From NCBI GenBank assembly GCA_002327525.1, contig DCWG01000005.1:1-9672 (forward strand): 9,672 bases of DNA, read 5' to 3'. Below, in pieces: positions 1-6,422 of the stretch. The DNA is from Gammaproteobacteria bacterium UBA2168 (lineage in GTDB: Bacteria; Pseudomonadota; Gammaproteobacteria; Pseudomonadales; Azotimanducaceae). Position 1 is the first letter of the stretch. Each line of letters starts with the position of its first letter. The notes under the pieces were generated by a model. The model worked only from the letters and a program-made list of their open reading frames with translations, did no database searches and was not told where the DNA came from. Both the position numbers and the translations under genes were made by a program.

Positions 1-1016
1 ACGCTCGGGTATTTCCAGGTGATGGCGGACCCGGTCTCGACCTGAGTCCAAGATATCTTCGATCTCGCCCCGAGACAGGCACCTCGCTTGGTCACGAAAT
101 TGTAGATACCGCCCTTGCCGTCCTTGTCTCCCGGGTACCAGTTCTGCACCGTCGAGTACTTGATCTCCGCATCGCCAAGTGCCACCAGTTCTACCACGGC
201 GGCGTGCAGCTGGTTCTCGTCGCGCATGGGTGCGGTGCAGCCTTCGAGGTAGCTCACATAGGCACCTTCGTCCGCGATGATGAGGGTGCGTTCGAATTGG
301 CCCGTGTTGCGTTCGTTGATACGGAAATAGGTGGATAGTTCCATCGGGCAGCGTACGCCGGCTGGGATGTAGACGAACGAGCCGTCGCTGAACACGGCTG
401 AATTCAGCGCGGCATAGAAGTTGTCTCGCTGTGGTACCACGCTGCCGAGGTAGGTCTGTACCAGTTGCGGATGGCTGTGTACCGCTTCCGAGATGGGGCA
501 GAAGATGACCCCTGCTTCCGCGAGTTTGTCGCGAAACGTGGTCGTGATGGACACGCTGTCGAATACCGCATCCACCGCGACATTGGGCGTAGGCCCGACC
601 ACGCCGGCGAGAGCTTCCTGCTCGTGCAGCGGTATGCCGAGCTTCTCATAAGTCTTGAGCAGCTCGGGATCCACTTCTGCGAGTGAGCGGGGGCCGTCCC
701 CCTGGCTCTTGGGTGCGGAGTAGTAGGAAATCGCGTTGAAATCGATGGGTGCGAAGCGTACGTGCGCCCATTCGGGCGGTGTCATGTCATGCCATAGCCG
801 ATAGGCAGCGAGGCGCCACTCGGTGAGCCACCGAGGTTCCTTTTTCTTGGCGGAGATGAAGCGGACGACCGATTCGTCGAGCCCGGGCGGCAGCGTTTCG
901 GAAGCGACATCGGTCACGAAGCCCGCTTCGTAGTCGCTTCCAACCTCCCTGGCGAGGAGGTCGTGAACGGTCCGCTCACCCACTTTTCGGTCCCCGGAGT
1001 TCTCTGGAAGCGGCAT
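1..1016 (-). CDS. sufB: Fe-S cluster assembly scaffold SufB (3' end outside window)
   Basis: SufB is the core subunit of the cytosolic SufBC2D complex, which builds Fe-S clusters and hands them to apoproteins. The reverse strand reads without interruption for 338 codons. It contains family hallmarks in order: YEAGFVTDV near residue 30, [94 protein letters not shown] and [18 protein letters not shown] at the window edge. Full SufB is about 480-495 aa, so roughly the last third is missing. That part includes the C-terminal cysteine used for assembly in E. coli. The start is the ATG at 1016: an in-frame TGA lies 9 nt upstream, and a GGTGAG ribosome-binding site precedes the ATG. SufC and SufD would be expected next, beyond position 1. 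The upstream region holds an IscR-like operator, so iron- or Fe-S-responsive control is likely. Identity is very sure. Confidence 0.97.
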   Translation of the reverse strand, partial: MPLPENSGDRKVGERTVHDLLAREVGSDYEAGFVTDVASETLPPGLDESVVRFISAKKKEPRWLTEWRLAAYRLWHDMTPPEWAHVRFAPIDFNAISYYSAPKSQGDGPRSLAEVDPELLKTYEKLGIPLHEQEALAGVVGPTPNVAVDAVFDSVSITTTFRDKLAEAGVIFCPISEAVHSHPQLVQTYLGSVVPQRDNFYAALNSAVFSDGSFVYIPAGVRCPMELSTYFRINERNTGQFERTLIIADEGAYVSYLEGCTAPMRDENQLHAAVVELVALGDAEIKYSTVQNWYPGDKDGKGGIYNFVTKRGACLGARSKISWTQVETGSAITWKYPS

Positions 1017-1024
1017 TGTAACGG

Positions 1025-1030
1025 CTCACC
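1025..1030 (-). promoter_or_regulatory. Ribosome-binding site of sufB
   Basis: The reverse strand reads GGTGAG followed by 8 bases and then the ATG at 1016. It matches the 3' half of the ideal GGAGGTGA sequence. Together with the in-frame stop at 1028-1026 it fixes the sufB start. Confidence 0.55.
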
Positions 1031-1036
1031 GGGGCA

Positions 1037-1061
1037 ATACCAGAGTAATTTAGTCAGGTAT
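1037..1061 (-). promoter_or_regulatory. IscR type-1-like operator upstream of sufB
   Basis: A 25-bp imperfect palindrome reads, on the sufB strand, ATACCTGACT, then AAATT, then ACTCTGGTAT. It agrees at nearly every position with the type 1 site bound by [2Fe-2S]-IscR as I remember it (ATA-S-YY-GACT, an A/T-rich centre, then AGTC-RR-S-TAT). It also resembles the site in the E. coli iscR promoter. It lies 21 bases upstream of the sufB ATG and overlaps where a promoter should be, which suggests repression of suf by an Rrf2-family regulator when Fe-S clusters are plentiful. No Rrf2 gene lies in this window, so the regulator must be encoded elsewhere. The site also faces the divergent methyltransferase gene and could affect it. 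I could not assign -10 and -35 boxes with confidence. Confidence 0.75.
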
Positions 1062-1162
1062 TCTCCGACGTGGCCACAAGCCATGAGTTTCACTGCACCG
1101 GGGATGTTCGACAACCGTACCCTCAGCTACCATGGCGCGTTTTAATCGGAAACCAACTGCTC

Positions 1163-1792
1163 ATGCCCAAGCTTGCGCGCATGCCTGAAGATCACATTTA
1201 CCAGGCATATGGCATCTATCTGCTGCGTTCTCAGCACCGGCTGATCCGGCGCTTGAAGAAACGCTATCAACCCTCCGTGCATGGACACAAGACCTGGAGT
1301 GCGAGCTTCCTGATGATGGACTACCTCAAGGACCGGCCGATAAAGAAGGGCAGCAAGGTACTGGAGATAGGATGCGGGTGGGGACCCGCGTCGGTGTACT
1401 GCGCGTCACGTTTCAAGGCAAAGGTAACGGGACTCGATATCGATCCCGAGGTGTTTCCGTTCCTGGATGTGCTGGCTGAGCTCAATGACGTATCGGTCAA
1501 ATCCAAGGTGAGTAGATTCGAGAGTCTCAAGGGCAAGCAACTGGGTGGGTTCGAGACGATCATCGGATCTGATATCTGTTTCTGGGACAGCCTCGTGGAT
1601 CCTCTGTACAAGCTCATCAACCGGGCGTTCAAGAACGGCTCGAAACGAGTGATCATCACCGATCCGGGCCGGCCCACTTTCTACGAACTGGCCGATCGCT
1701 GTTCGAAGAAGTTCAAGGTGAGGCTGCAGGAGTGGTATTCGGTGGAACCCGATCGCTTCGAAGGGGAGGTTGCGGATATCAGCTTGAAGTAG
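1163..1792 (+). CDS. Class I SAM-dependent methyltransferase, METTL/lysine-methyltransferase-like
   Basis: A 209-aa cytosolic protein predicted to transfer a methyl group from S-adenosylmethionine. Motif I is VLEIGCGWG at residues 67-75, and the acidic motif that holds the ribose hydroxyls is TGLDIDP at 89-95. GSDICFWD at 135-142 stands where METTL20/METTL21-type enzymes (Pfam Methyltransf_16) carry their post-motif signature. An upstream GHKTWSASFLMMDYL segment (41-55) resembles the substrate-side helix of that family. The substrate is unknown: a protein lysine is the best guess from family resemblance, and a small molecule such as an amine is possible. The frame is open further upstream to an ATG at 1070, but residues before 1163 look like translated leader, so ATG 1163 is chosen. 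Its ribosome-binding site is weak (GGAAA, about 10-14 bases upstream). The gene diverges from sufB and converges on the large minus-strand operon. Confidence 0.8.
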   Translation: MPKLARMPEDHIYQAYGIYLLRSQHRLIRRLKKRYQPSVHGHKTWSASFLMMDYLKDRPIKKGSKVLEIGCGWGPASVYCASRFKAKVTGLDIDPEVFPFLDVLAELNDVSVKSKVSRFESLKGKQLGGFETIIGSDICFWDSLVDPLYKLINRAFKNGSKRVIITDPGRPTFYELADRCSKKFKVRLQEWYSVEPDRFEGEVADISLK

Positions 1793-1795
1793 GTT

Positions 1796-1810
1796 CCAGG
1801 GAAACCCTGG
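1796..1810. terminator. Convergent-gap hairpin, possible bidirectional terminator
   Basis: CCAGGG, loop AAA, CCCTGG forms a perfect 6-bp stem in the 26-base gap between the ends of the methyltransferase gene and the minus-strand operon. No clear T-run follows on either strand, so intrinsic termination would be weak. It may instead stop RNA decay or assist termination. Confidence 0.4.
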
Positions 1811-1818
1811 TTCGCGCG

Positions 1819-2481
1819 TTACGCATCACTTTGAATGAACGACTTCAATTGAGCCGCGAGACTTGAGCAGGCTGAAGATTTCACTCGTGCGATTAGCGGG
1901 ATGGGCAGCACGACCGCCGGCATGTAGCTGGTGCCGATCGCGTCGGAACTGATACGGCCGACCACGCGGCTAGTGCGCACATCCCAGATGGTCGTTTCGT
2001 AGGAGGAGTCGTTTTCCCAGGTCAGAAAACCGAAACAACCTGCGCCCGTTGCCGCCACACTGCAGGTCAGTGAACCCTCGGAGTCGGTGCGTTCCGTGGA
2101 GCCTTCCACCCACACTAGGTATTTCAGCCCGATCTCTTCGAGACGCTCGGACAACAGCGGTTGGCCCATGAGCTCAGGCAGGTCGTCGGTCTTGACGGGT
2201 GCAGTACGCGGCTCGAACCACGGGAACATCGCATCCATGAAGGCCTGCTCGTCGATCACGTTCAGGGCATCGCTGCCGCCGCCGACATTCTCCGAGACGC
2301 AGGAGATGAAATTGAGCTCTGTCTCGGAATTCATGGGCCGTGGACGCTTGCCGAGTACCACCAGGTAGTCGTCGCTGCCCATGCTGGTGGCGGCCTCCCG
2401 AACCTCCTCGATGGTGCCCGAAACACACCCGGCGAGCGCGAGTGCGGCGGTGGCTACTGTCAGGATACGAACGCAAGACAT
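1819..2481 (-). CDS. Lipoprotein, last gene of the envelope operon
   Basis: A 220-aa predicted lipoprotein of unknown function. The signal peptide (residues 1-18, hydrophobic VRILTVATAALALAG) ends in the lipobox LAGC with the lipidated cysteine at 19. The next residue is Val rather than Asp, so outer-membrane sorting is expected. The mature part has four further cysteines, at about 61, 140, 149 and 205, which could form two disulfides. A central KYLVWVEGSTERTDS segment and an IWDVRTSRVVGRIS segment look like beta strands of a small globular domain. The ATG at 2481 is chosen because it shares one base with the upstream stop (TGATG), and because the 11 residues before it in the open frame would spoil the signal peptide. 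The next gene upstream is also a lipoprotein and the two do not obviously align. I do not recognise a named family. An accessory role in the operon's envelope complex is inferred only from position. Confidence 0.8.
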   Translation of the reverse strand: MSCVRILTVATAALALAGCVSGTIEEVREAATSMGSDDYLVVLGKRPRPMNSETELNFISCVSENVGGGSDALNVIDEQAFMDAMFPWFEPRTAPVKTDDLPELMGQPLLSERLEEIGLKYLVWVEGSTERTDSEGSLTCSVAATGAGCFGFLTWENDSSYETTIWDVRTSRVVGRISSDAIGTSYMPAVVLPIPLIARVKSSACSSLAAQLKSFIQSDA

Positions 2482-3185
2482 CAGGTCGCTCCGCGTCGGC
2501 GACCATCGAGCCACGTTTTTACAACCGGCGTACTCTCGAACCGCAGTGTGAAAAAGGCCATGGCATCCCTGCAGGCGTTCAGTGCTGCACGCTGCAGAGC
2601 CGCACTGGTGCCCGAATTCTGCTCGTGCGCTTTACCGTACGCCGTCATATCCCAGTTGCCGAGTGACGTGCCCTGTTTGTCGAACAATTCGAATTCGTAG
2701 CGAATCCACACTTCGAAATACCCGCTGCGCGTCTGCTGCGGGGTGGTGAACTGCAGGTCGCCGATTTTCGGATGCAGCACGGCGGACACGCCAGTGAAAG
2801 GTGGTTCTCGATCTTCGATCACACGGTAGGTCTGGAACATGCCTTCGGCCAGGTTGATGAACATCGGCACCTGTGCGGAGCCGAGATCGATACTCCAGTC
2901 GCCGCCCGATTCGAGTTCTTCGATGTGCTGGTAGCTGGTGAGGGTTTCGTCCAGAACGAGGCCCATAGTAACAGGCAGCTTGGTGGTGAGTGGAACCGGG
3001 AACTCGGCGGGAACTTCGACCTGGGCGCCGGAACACCCGATCATCGAGGTGGTGAGGGCAACCAGCAGTGCACGCTTCGTGCCCGTGGTCACGAACTTCT
3101 GGTCAAGGATGGGCACGCGCTTGTTCATGTCATGGCTGTTCACGGCATTCTCATATGCATCGAGTCTGCTGTGCGGCTCCCTCAT
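2481..3185 (-). CDS. Lipoprotein, penultimate gene of the envelope operon
   Basis: A 234-aa predicted lipoprotein of unknown function. A hydrophobic stretch ALLVALTTSMIG leads to a lipobox-like MIGC with the cysteine at residue 51. Met at -3 is less usual than Leu. The start is the ATG at 3185, because GAGGGG sits 7 bases before it. A TTG at 3200 in the same frame is too close to that site. This start gives an unusually long N-terminal region before the hydrophobic core. A downstream ATG at 3128 would give a normal-length signal peptide but lacks a visible ribosome-binding site. The mature domain contains WSIDLGSAQVPMFINLAEGMF, which reads like beta-strand then helix, then YFEVWIRYEFELFDKQGT and a C-terminal helix rich in alanine. 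This order resembles periplasmic lipoproteins that accompany multi-protein envelope complexes, but I cannot name the family. The stop overlaps the next start by one base, so the two lipoproteins are probably co-translated. Confidence 0.78.
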   Translation of the reverse strand: MREPHSRLDAYENAVNSHDMNKRVPILDQKFVTTGTKRALLVALTTSMIGCSGAQVEVPAEFPVPLTTKLPVTMGLVLDETLTSYQHIEELESGGDWSIDLGSAQVPMFINLAEGMFQTYRVIEDREPPFTGVSAVLHPKIGDLQFTTPQQTRSGYFEVWIRYEFELFDKQGTSLGNWDMTAYGKAHEQNSGTSAALQRAALNACRDAMAFFTLRFESTPVVKTWLDGRRRGAT

Positions 3186-3192
3186 CAGTTCG

Positions 3193-3198
3193 CCCCTC
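3193..3198 (-). promoter_or_regulatory. Ribosome-binding site deciding the 3185 start
   Basis: The minus strand reads GAGGGG, 7 bases before the ATG at 3185. It favours this ATG over the in-frame TTG at 3200 and the ATG at 3128. Confidence 0.6.
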
Positions 3199-3203
3199 AA
3201 AGG

Positions 3204-4196
3204 CTACTGGAATTCCGACAGACCTACAAAGGTGCCATCGTTGCGGTAGGCAAGCTCGCGCATGAGCGCCGCGAAGCGATATATGCGCGCGTTGGGACGT
3301 TGCAGGTGCACCGGGAATCCCACCGCGTTGATGCGTACCATGCGGCGGCCGTTTTCATCGACCTGATTGACTCGATCGACGGCGTCCACCACTTCCTCCA
3401 CGGAGTTGCCGCTATAGTCGTCGCCGAAGACGTAGATACCGATCTTCTTGTTCGGGTCATAGTAAGTGTTGATCGCCTCCTGAATCCCTTCCACCGGACT
3501 CGAGTTGCTCTGTGCGTTCCAGTTCTGGAGCGTGCTGAGGATGGAACGGCGACGGGCAGGGGTGTCGGGTATCCACTTGCCCTGGAAGCCACCGAACATG
3601 TACTCCCCCATGTCGTTCATCACCTGTATTCCCTTCACCTGTGGGTAGACGGACAAGGTTTCGTCGACCTTGCGCAGCACCTGAGGCCAAGCGCCGTTGT
3701 ACATACTGCCTGATGTATCGATCACGAAAATGATGTATTCGGAATCCACCGCGATACCGCCGACCAGATCGGTTTCACGACGAAAACCCTGGCCGAGCAG
3801 GCGCTCCATCTCATCGGTCAGAGATTGTCGCGCGGCCGCCAGATTGCTGGATTCGACGGAGGCCTTTTGCGCCTCCGCCTGTGTTGTCTGGAATTCACCG
3901 AGAATGCGCGTCAGGAGTTCGTTCAGGCGCACCAGTTCCAGCAGGTTGTCGTCCAGCTGATCTTCCGTGTCGGCCACCCGCCGTCGCAACTCGGTGATAT
4001 GACCCCTGATTTCGAAAAGCGCTTCTTCTCTGGCCGCTATCTGACCCTCCAGGTTGATGGCCGACTCCTCCAGCAAGATGGGTTCAACGGTTTTGGTGAT
4101 CATCAGCAGCAAGATGATCGCGCCAAAACCGCAACAGATGACATCCAGGAATGAGACGCTGAACTCTTCGATCTCCCGACGCCGCACCCTGCTCAT
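3204..4196 (-). CDS. Membrane-anchored vWA protein B with ExbD/MotB-like N-terminus
   Basis: A 330-aa inner-membrane protein. Residues 1-11 are basic (MSRVRRREIEE), so the N-terminus should stay in the cytoplasm. Residues 12-34 form one membrane helix with the motif FSVSFLDV and CCGFGA. Asp18 near the start of this helix sits where ExbD, TolR and MotB carry their ion-translocating aspartate. Residues about 40-135 are charged and heptad-like, a likely coiled coil. From residue 153 a von Willebrand factor A domain begins, with MIDAS motif D160-T-S-G-S164, a serine-rich loop near 232 and an acidic loop GDD at 258-260. A metal-dependent ligand site facing the periplasm is therefore predicted. It is a paralogue of the gene just upstream, with which it overlaps by 4 bases (ATGA). 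GAGGGA precedes the ATG by 6 bases. Partner of the channel protein by inference. Confidence 0.88.
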   Translation of the reverse strand: MSRVRRREIEEFSVSFLDVICCGFGAIILLLMITKTVEPILLEESAINLEGQIAAREEALFEIRGHITELRRRVADTEDQLDDNLLELVRLNELLTRILGEFQTTQAEAQKASVESSNLAAARQSLTDEMERLLGQGFRRETDLVGGIAVDSEYIIFVIDTSGSMYNGAWPQVLRKVDETLSVYPQVKGIQVMNDMGEYMFGGFQGKWIPDTPARRRSILSTLQNWNAQSNSSPVEGIQEAINTYYDPNKKIGIYVFGDDYSGNSVEEVVDAVDRVNQVDENGRRMVRINAVGFPVHLQRPNARIYRFAALMRELAYRNDGTFVGLSEFQ

Positions 4197-5281
4197 GGCC
4201 AGTCCCTCGCGGGCACCATGAATGCGCCACCCGAGGTGCGCGCCAGCTGCCAGTAGGAGGCGGACGCCATCGGATCACCTTCCATCGGGAACATGATGAC
4301 GTTGATCGGGACCTGCGCCGGGAGCTTGCCAACCGCATCCGAGAACAGATCCAGACGTTCTCGTCCGCTGACCATGGCCTTGCGCGGCGGCCGCGTTCCC
4401 TGTGTGGGCAGTGAGTCGCAAATCAGATACACGTTATCCGGCAGTGGTGTGAGCCTGCGCAGTGCCAGAAACAGGTTTTCGAGGCTGGTGCCACCCGCGG
4501 GAATGGTTTCGCGCACGGCATCGATGGCGTCGTCGAGCGGCCGCCCTTCGTCAATGGGAATCCACTGGTCATCGCTTTCAGGTACGAGTGAGCGAACTTC
4601 GGTGTCGAAGGCGAACAGCTGAAAAGAGGCGTCGAGCGGTAATTGCGCCGCCAGCCATTCCACCGTGCGCACCGCGCGCTGCCACTTCGGGGCCTGACGC
4701 TTGCGCGCGTCCGACATATTGCGCCGGCGCAACACGTTGACGATGCGCTCATCAAGCATGCTGGCGGAGACGTCCAGCGCGATCAGTATGTTCTTGCCGC
4801 CGACCTTCAGGCCGGTGAGGTACTGGCGGTCACCCTCGCCGACGAAACTGCGCACCTTGCCCCCCTCGCTTGCTTGCTTCAGCTTGCGCAGGCGTTCCAC
4901 TTCCTCCTCCCGTGAATCGACGTCCGATTTGAGCTCTTCCAGACTCTTGATTTTTGCCAGCGACAGCTCGTTGATGTGCGCAAACTCCTCGGTGGTCTGT
5001 TCGATCTCAGTGCTCGTACTGATGAGTTTCTGGTCCGAGTCTGCCACCCGCTGCAAGAGATCCTCCAGGCGCTCTTTCAGCTCGAACAGATCGCGTTCGC
5101 CGTTCTGCATCTGATAGTCGAGCATGCGTACTTCGGATAGCAGGTCTTTGTTCACCACCTTGGCGTCTTCCTCGGACTCGTGATTGATGATGAGGAAGAT
5201 CAATACCACGGCGCCGAAACCGCACGACATCACGTCCAGGAAGGACAAAGAGAAGACGTTGAGACGCCGGCGGCGTGACAT
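4193..5281 (-). CDS. Membrane-anchored vWA protein A with ExbD/MotB-like N-terminus
   Basis: A 362-aa inner-membrane protein and paralogue of the next gene. A basic N-terminus (MSRRRRLNV) is followed by one membrane helix at about 10-33 containing FSLSFLDV and SCGFGA. Asp16 is placed like the ion-carrying Asp of ExbD/TolR/MotB. Residues about 35-140 are a strongly charged predicted coiled coil. A short conserved-looking linker VGEGDRQYLTGLKVGGKN leads into a vWA domain with MIDAS D170-V-S-A-S174, Thr265 in GGTS and Asp289 in ICDS. The domain is thus complete for metal binding. A basic insert with RRRNMSDARKRQ follows the first MIDAS loop. The ATG at 5281 is preceded by GGAG at 7 bases and lies 1 base after the stop of the actin-like gene. 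An in-frame TTG at 5299 is rejected because that Shine-Dalgarno sequence lies downstream of it. Confidence 0.88.
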   Translation of the reverse strand: MSRRRRLNVFSLSFLDVMSCGFGAVVLIFLIINHESEEDAKVVNKDLLSEVRMLDYQMQNGERDLFELKERLEDLLQRVADSDQKLISTSTEIEQTTEEFAHINELSLAKIKSLEELKSDVDSREEEVERLRKLKQASEGGKVRSFVGEGDRQYLTGLKVGGKNILIALDVSASMLDERIVNVLRRRNMSDARKRQAPKWQRAVRTVEWLAAQLPLDASFQLFAFDTEVRSLVPESDDQWIPIDEGRPLDDAIDAVRETIPAGGTSLENLFLALRRLTPLPDNVYLICDSLPTQGTRPPRKAMVSGRERLDLFSDAVGKLPAQVPINVIMFPMEGDPMASASYWQLARTSGGAFMVPARDWP

Positions 5282-5282
5282 G

Positions 5283-6422
5283 TCAGGACTCCACGACAAT
5301 CAACTCGTAACGCAATCCGTCGTGAACACCCTTCGTGCCGATTTTTCCTTGTTGCGGCAATCCGAGTCGGTTTCCCTCCAGGGGATATGCGTGGCCTTCG
5401 ATTAGGACATGCGTGGCGGCCCCGACCGAGGTGGTAGATCGCACCGGTTTGCCCGCGGAGGCCAATCTGGTTGTCAGCCGTGGCGCACCGTCCCCGGTTA
5501 TGCGAGCCGAGTGATGGGCGAAGTTGTTCATAATCGCATCGGGTTCGATGGTGCGCATGGAGATTCCGAGATCGCTGAGCGCCGAAGTGAGGCCCGGCAG
5601 GCACGCGGTGTGTGGACTCAACAGCAAAGTGGCGTCGGTCGGCAACCGGGCGTGTACGACCGAGAGCCTTTGTGCGAGCTTTTCCTGCAATGCAGCCTTC
5701 ACCACTGAGACTCGCCGTTCGTGATCGGTGAGCGTCACGACCACTTCGAATTCGCCACCCTCAGGTTCGCTATCCGTCCAGGCAAATACCTGGTTGTAGA
5801 GCTGCTGCTCGGTATTTGCTGCGTGCAGCGGGTCGAAACGTGTCTGGTGTACGAAGCGATCCGCGATGAGATTCACCCAGCCATCCACGCAGGATGTGAA
5901 ACCACAGCCGGTGAGTTCTTCTGCGGAAACGCATCGCAGCTCGTCATCGAGGGCCAGTTCGGTGAGACAGGCGTGATTCAGATGCAGGTCGAGCACGTAG
6001 GTTCGTGGGCCGATGTCCATGTGACTGGCAAGCAGCACGGCGGTGTCCACGAAGCCGCGAACCTCAAGCCCTGCCTCTTGCGCGATGCCCAGCAAAACGC
6101 CGAGTTGATCGTTGCTGAACACTCCGGGCACGCTGATCACTACGGCCTCGCTGGCGAATGTTGATAGTTCCAGTAGGTGCTGGTAGACGAGGTCGGCATT
6201 ATTGGCGCAGAGGCTCGACGGGAATGGCAGCGGGTCGGTGTTCATCCGCGCGAGATAGTGCTGATTGGCGCTCTGGGGATGTAGGCGCGCTTGTTCGCGG
6301 GCGTCACGGCCGAACACGACAGCCCCCCCCTGCAGCAGGGCCGCACCTGGCTGTGCGTAGAGCACCTGGGCACCACGGTACAGCGTCAGCTCGGCATCGT
6401 TCAATTCGAGCAGCAGCGTCAC
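5283..6422 (-). CDS. Diverged Hsp70/actin-like (ASKHA) protein
   Basis: A 379-aa protein without signal peptide or membrane segment, so probably cytoplasmic. Residues 93-133 read VVISVPGVFSNDQ, then a helix, then AGLEVRGFVDTAVLLAS. This follows the Hsp70 segment in which a VITVPAYF strand leads through a helix to GLEV and the EPTAAA region. TYVLDLHLNHACLTEL (141-156) stands at the phosphate-2 position, and LLLSPHTACLPGLTSALSDL (266-285) at the adenosine region. However, phosphate-1 (LLLELNDAELTLY, 3-15) and phosphate-2 lack the usual glycine/threonine residues, so ATP hydrolysis may be lost. The last 45 residues look like a beta-rich extension. FtsA-, PilM- or GspL-like scaffolds are the nearest functional analogies. 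The start is a GTG that shares its first base with the TAG of the channel gene (TAGTG). A G8 run lies at codons 31-34. Confidence 0.75.
   Translation of the reverse strand: MTLLLELNDAELTLYRGAQVLYAQPGAALLQGGAVVFGRDAREQARLHPQSANQHYLARMNTDPLPFPSSLCANNADLVYQHLLELSTFASEAVVISVPGVFSNDQLGVLLGIAQEAGLEVRGFVDTAVLLASHMDIGPRTYVLDLHLNHACLTELALDDELRCVSAEELTGCGFTSCVDGWVNLIADRFVHQTRFDPLHAANTEQQLYNQVFAWTDSEPEGGEFEVVVTLTDHERRVSVVKAALQEKLAQRLSVVHARLPTDATLLLSPHTACLPGLTSALSDLGISMRTIEPDAIMNNFAHHSARITGDGAPRLTTRLASAGKPVRSTTSVGAATHVLIEGHAYPLEGNRLGLPQQGKIGTKGVHDGLRYELIVVES

Noticed and set aside
61..120. Possible frameshift in sufB near the window edge
   Set aside because: Careful re-reading shows [11 protein letters not shown] and [10 protein letters not shown] are in the same frame. 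The gene is intact and simply runs off the window.
1070..1162. Longer N-terminus for the methyltransferase from ATG 1070
   Set aside because: The extra 31 residues show no family resemblance and would read through the sufB-methyltransferase promoter region.
2772..3713. A 313-codon plus-strand open frame
   Set aside because: It lies antisense to the vWA and lipoprotein genes, which have clear domain motifs. It is rich in His/Val/Arg as expected from the reverse of a GC-rich gene, and has no recognisable domain.
3204..5281. MoxR/BatA-type or Ter-type vWA chaperone system
   Set aside because: No AAA+ MoxR ATPase is present. The vWA proteins have a single N-terminal ExbD-like helix rather than the Bat arrangement.
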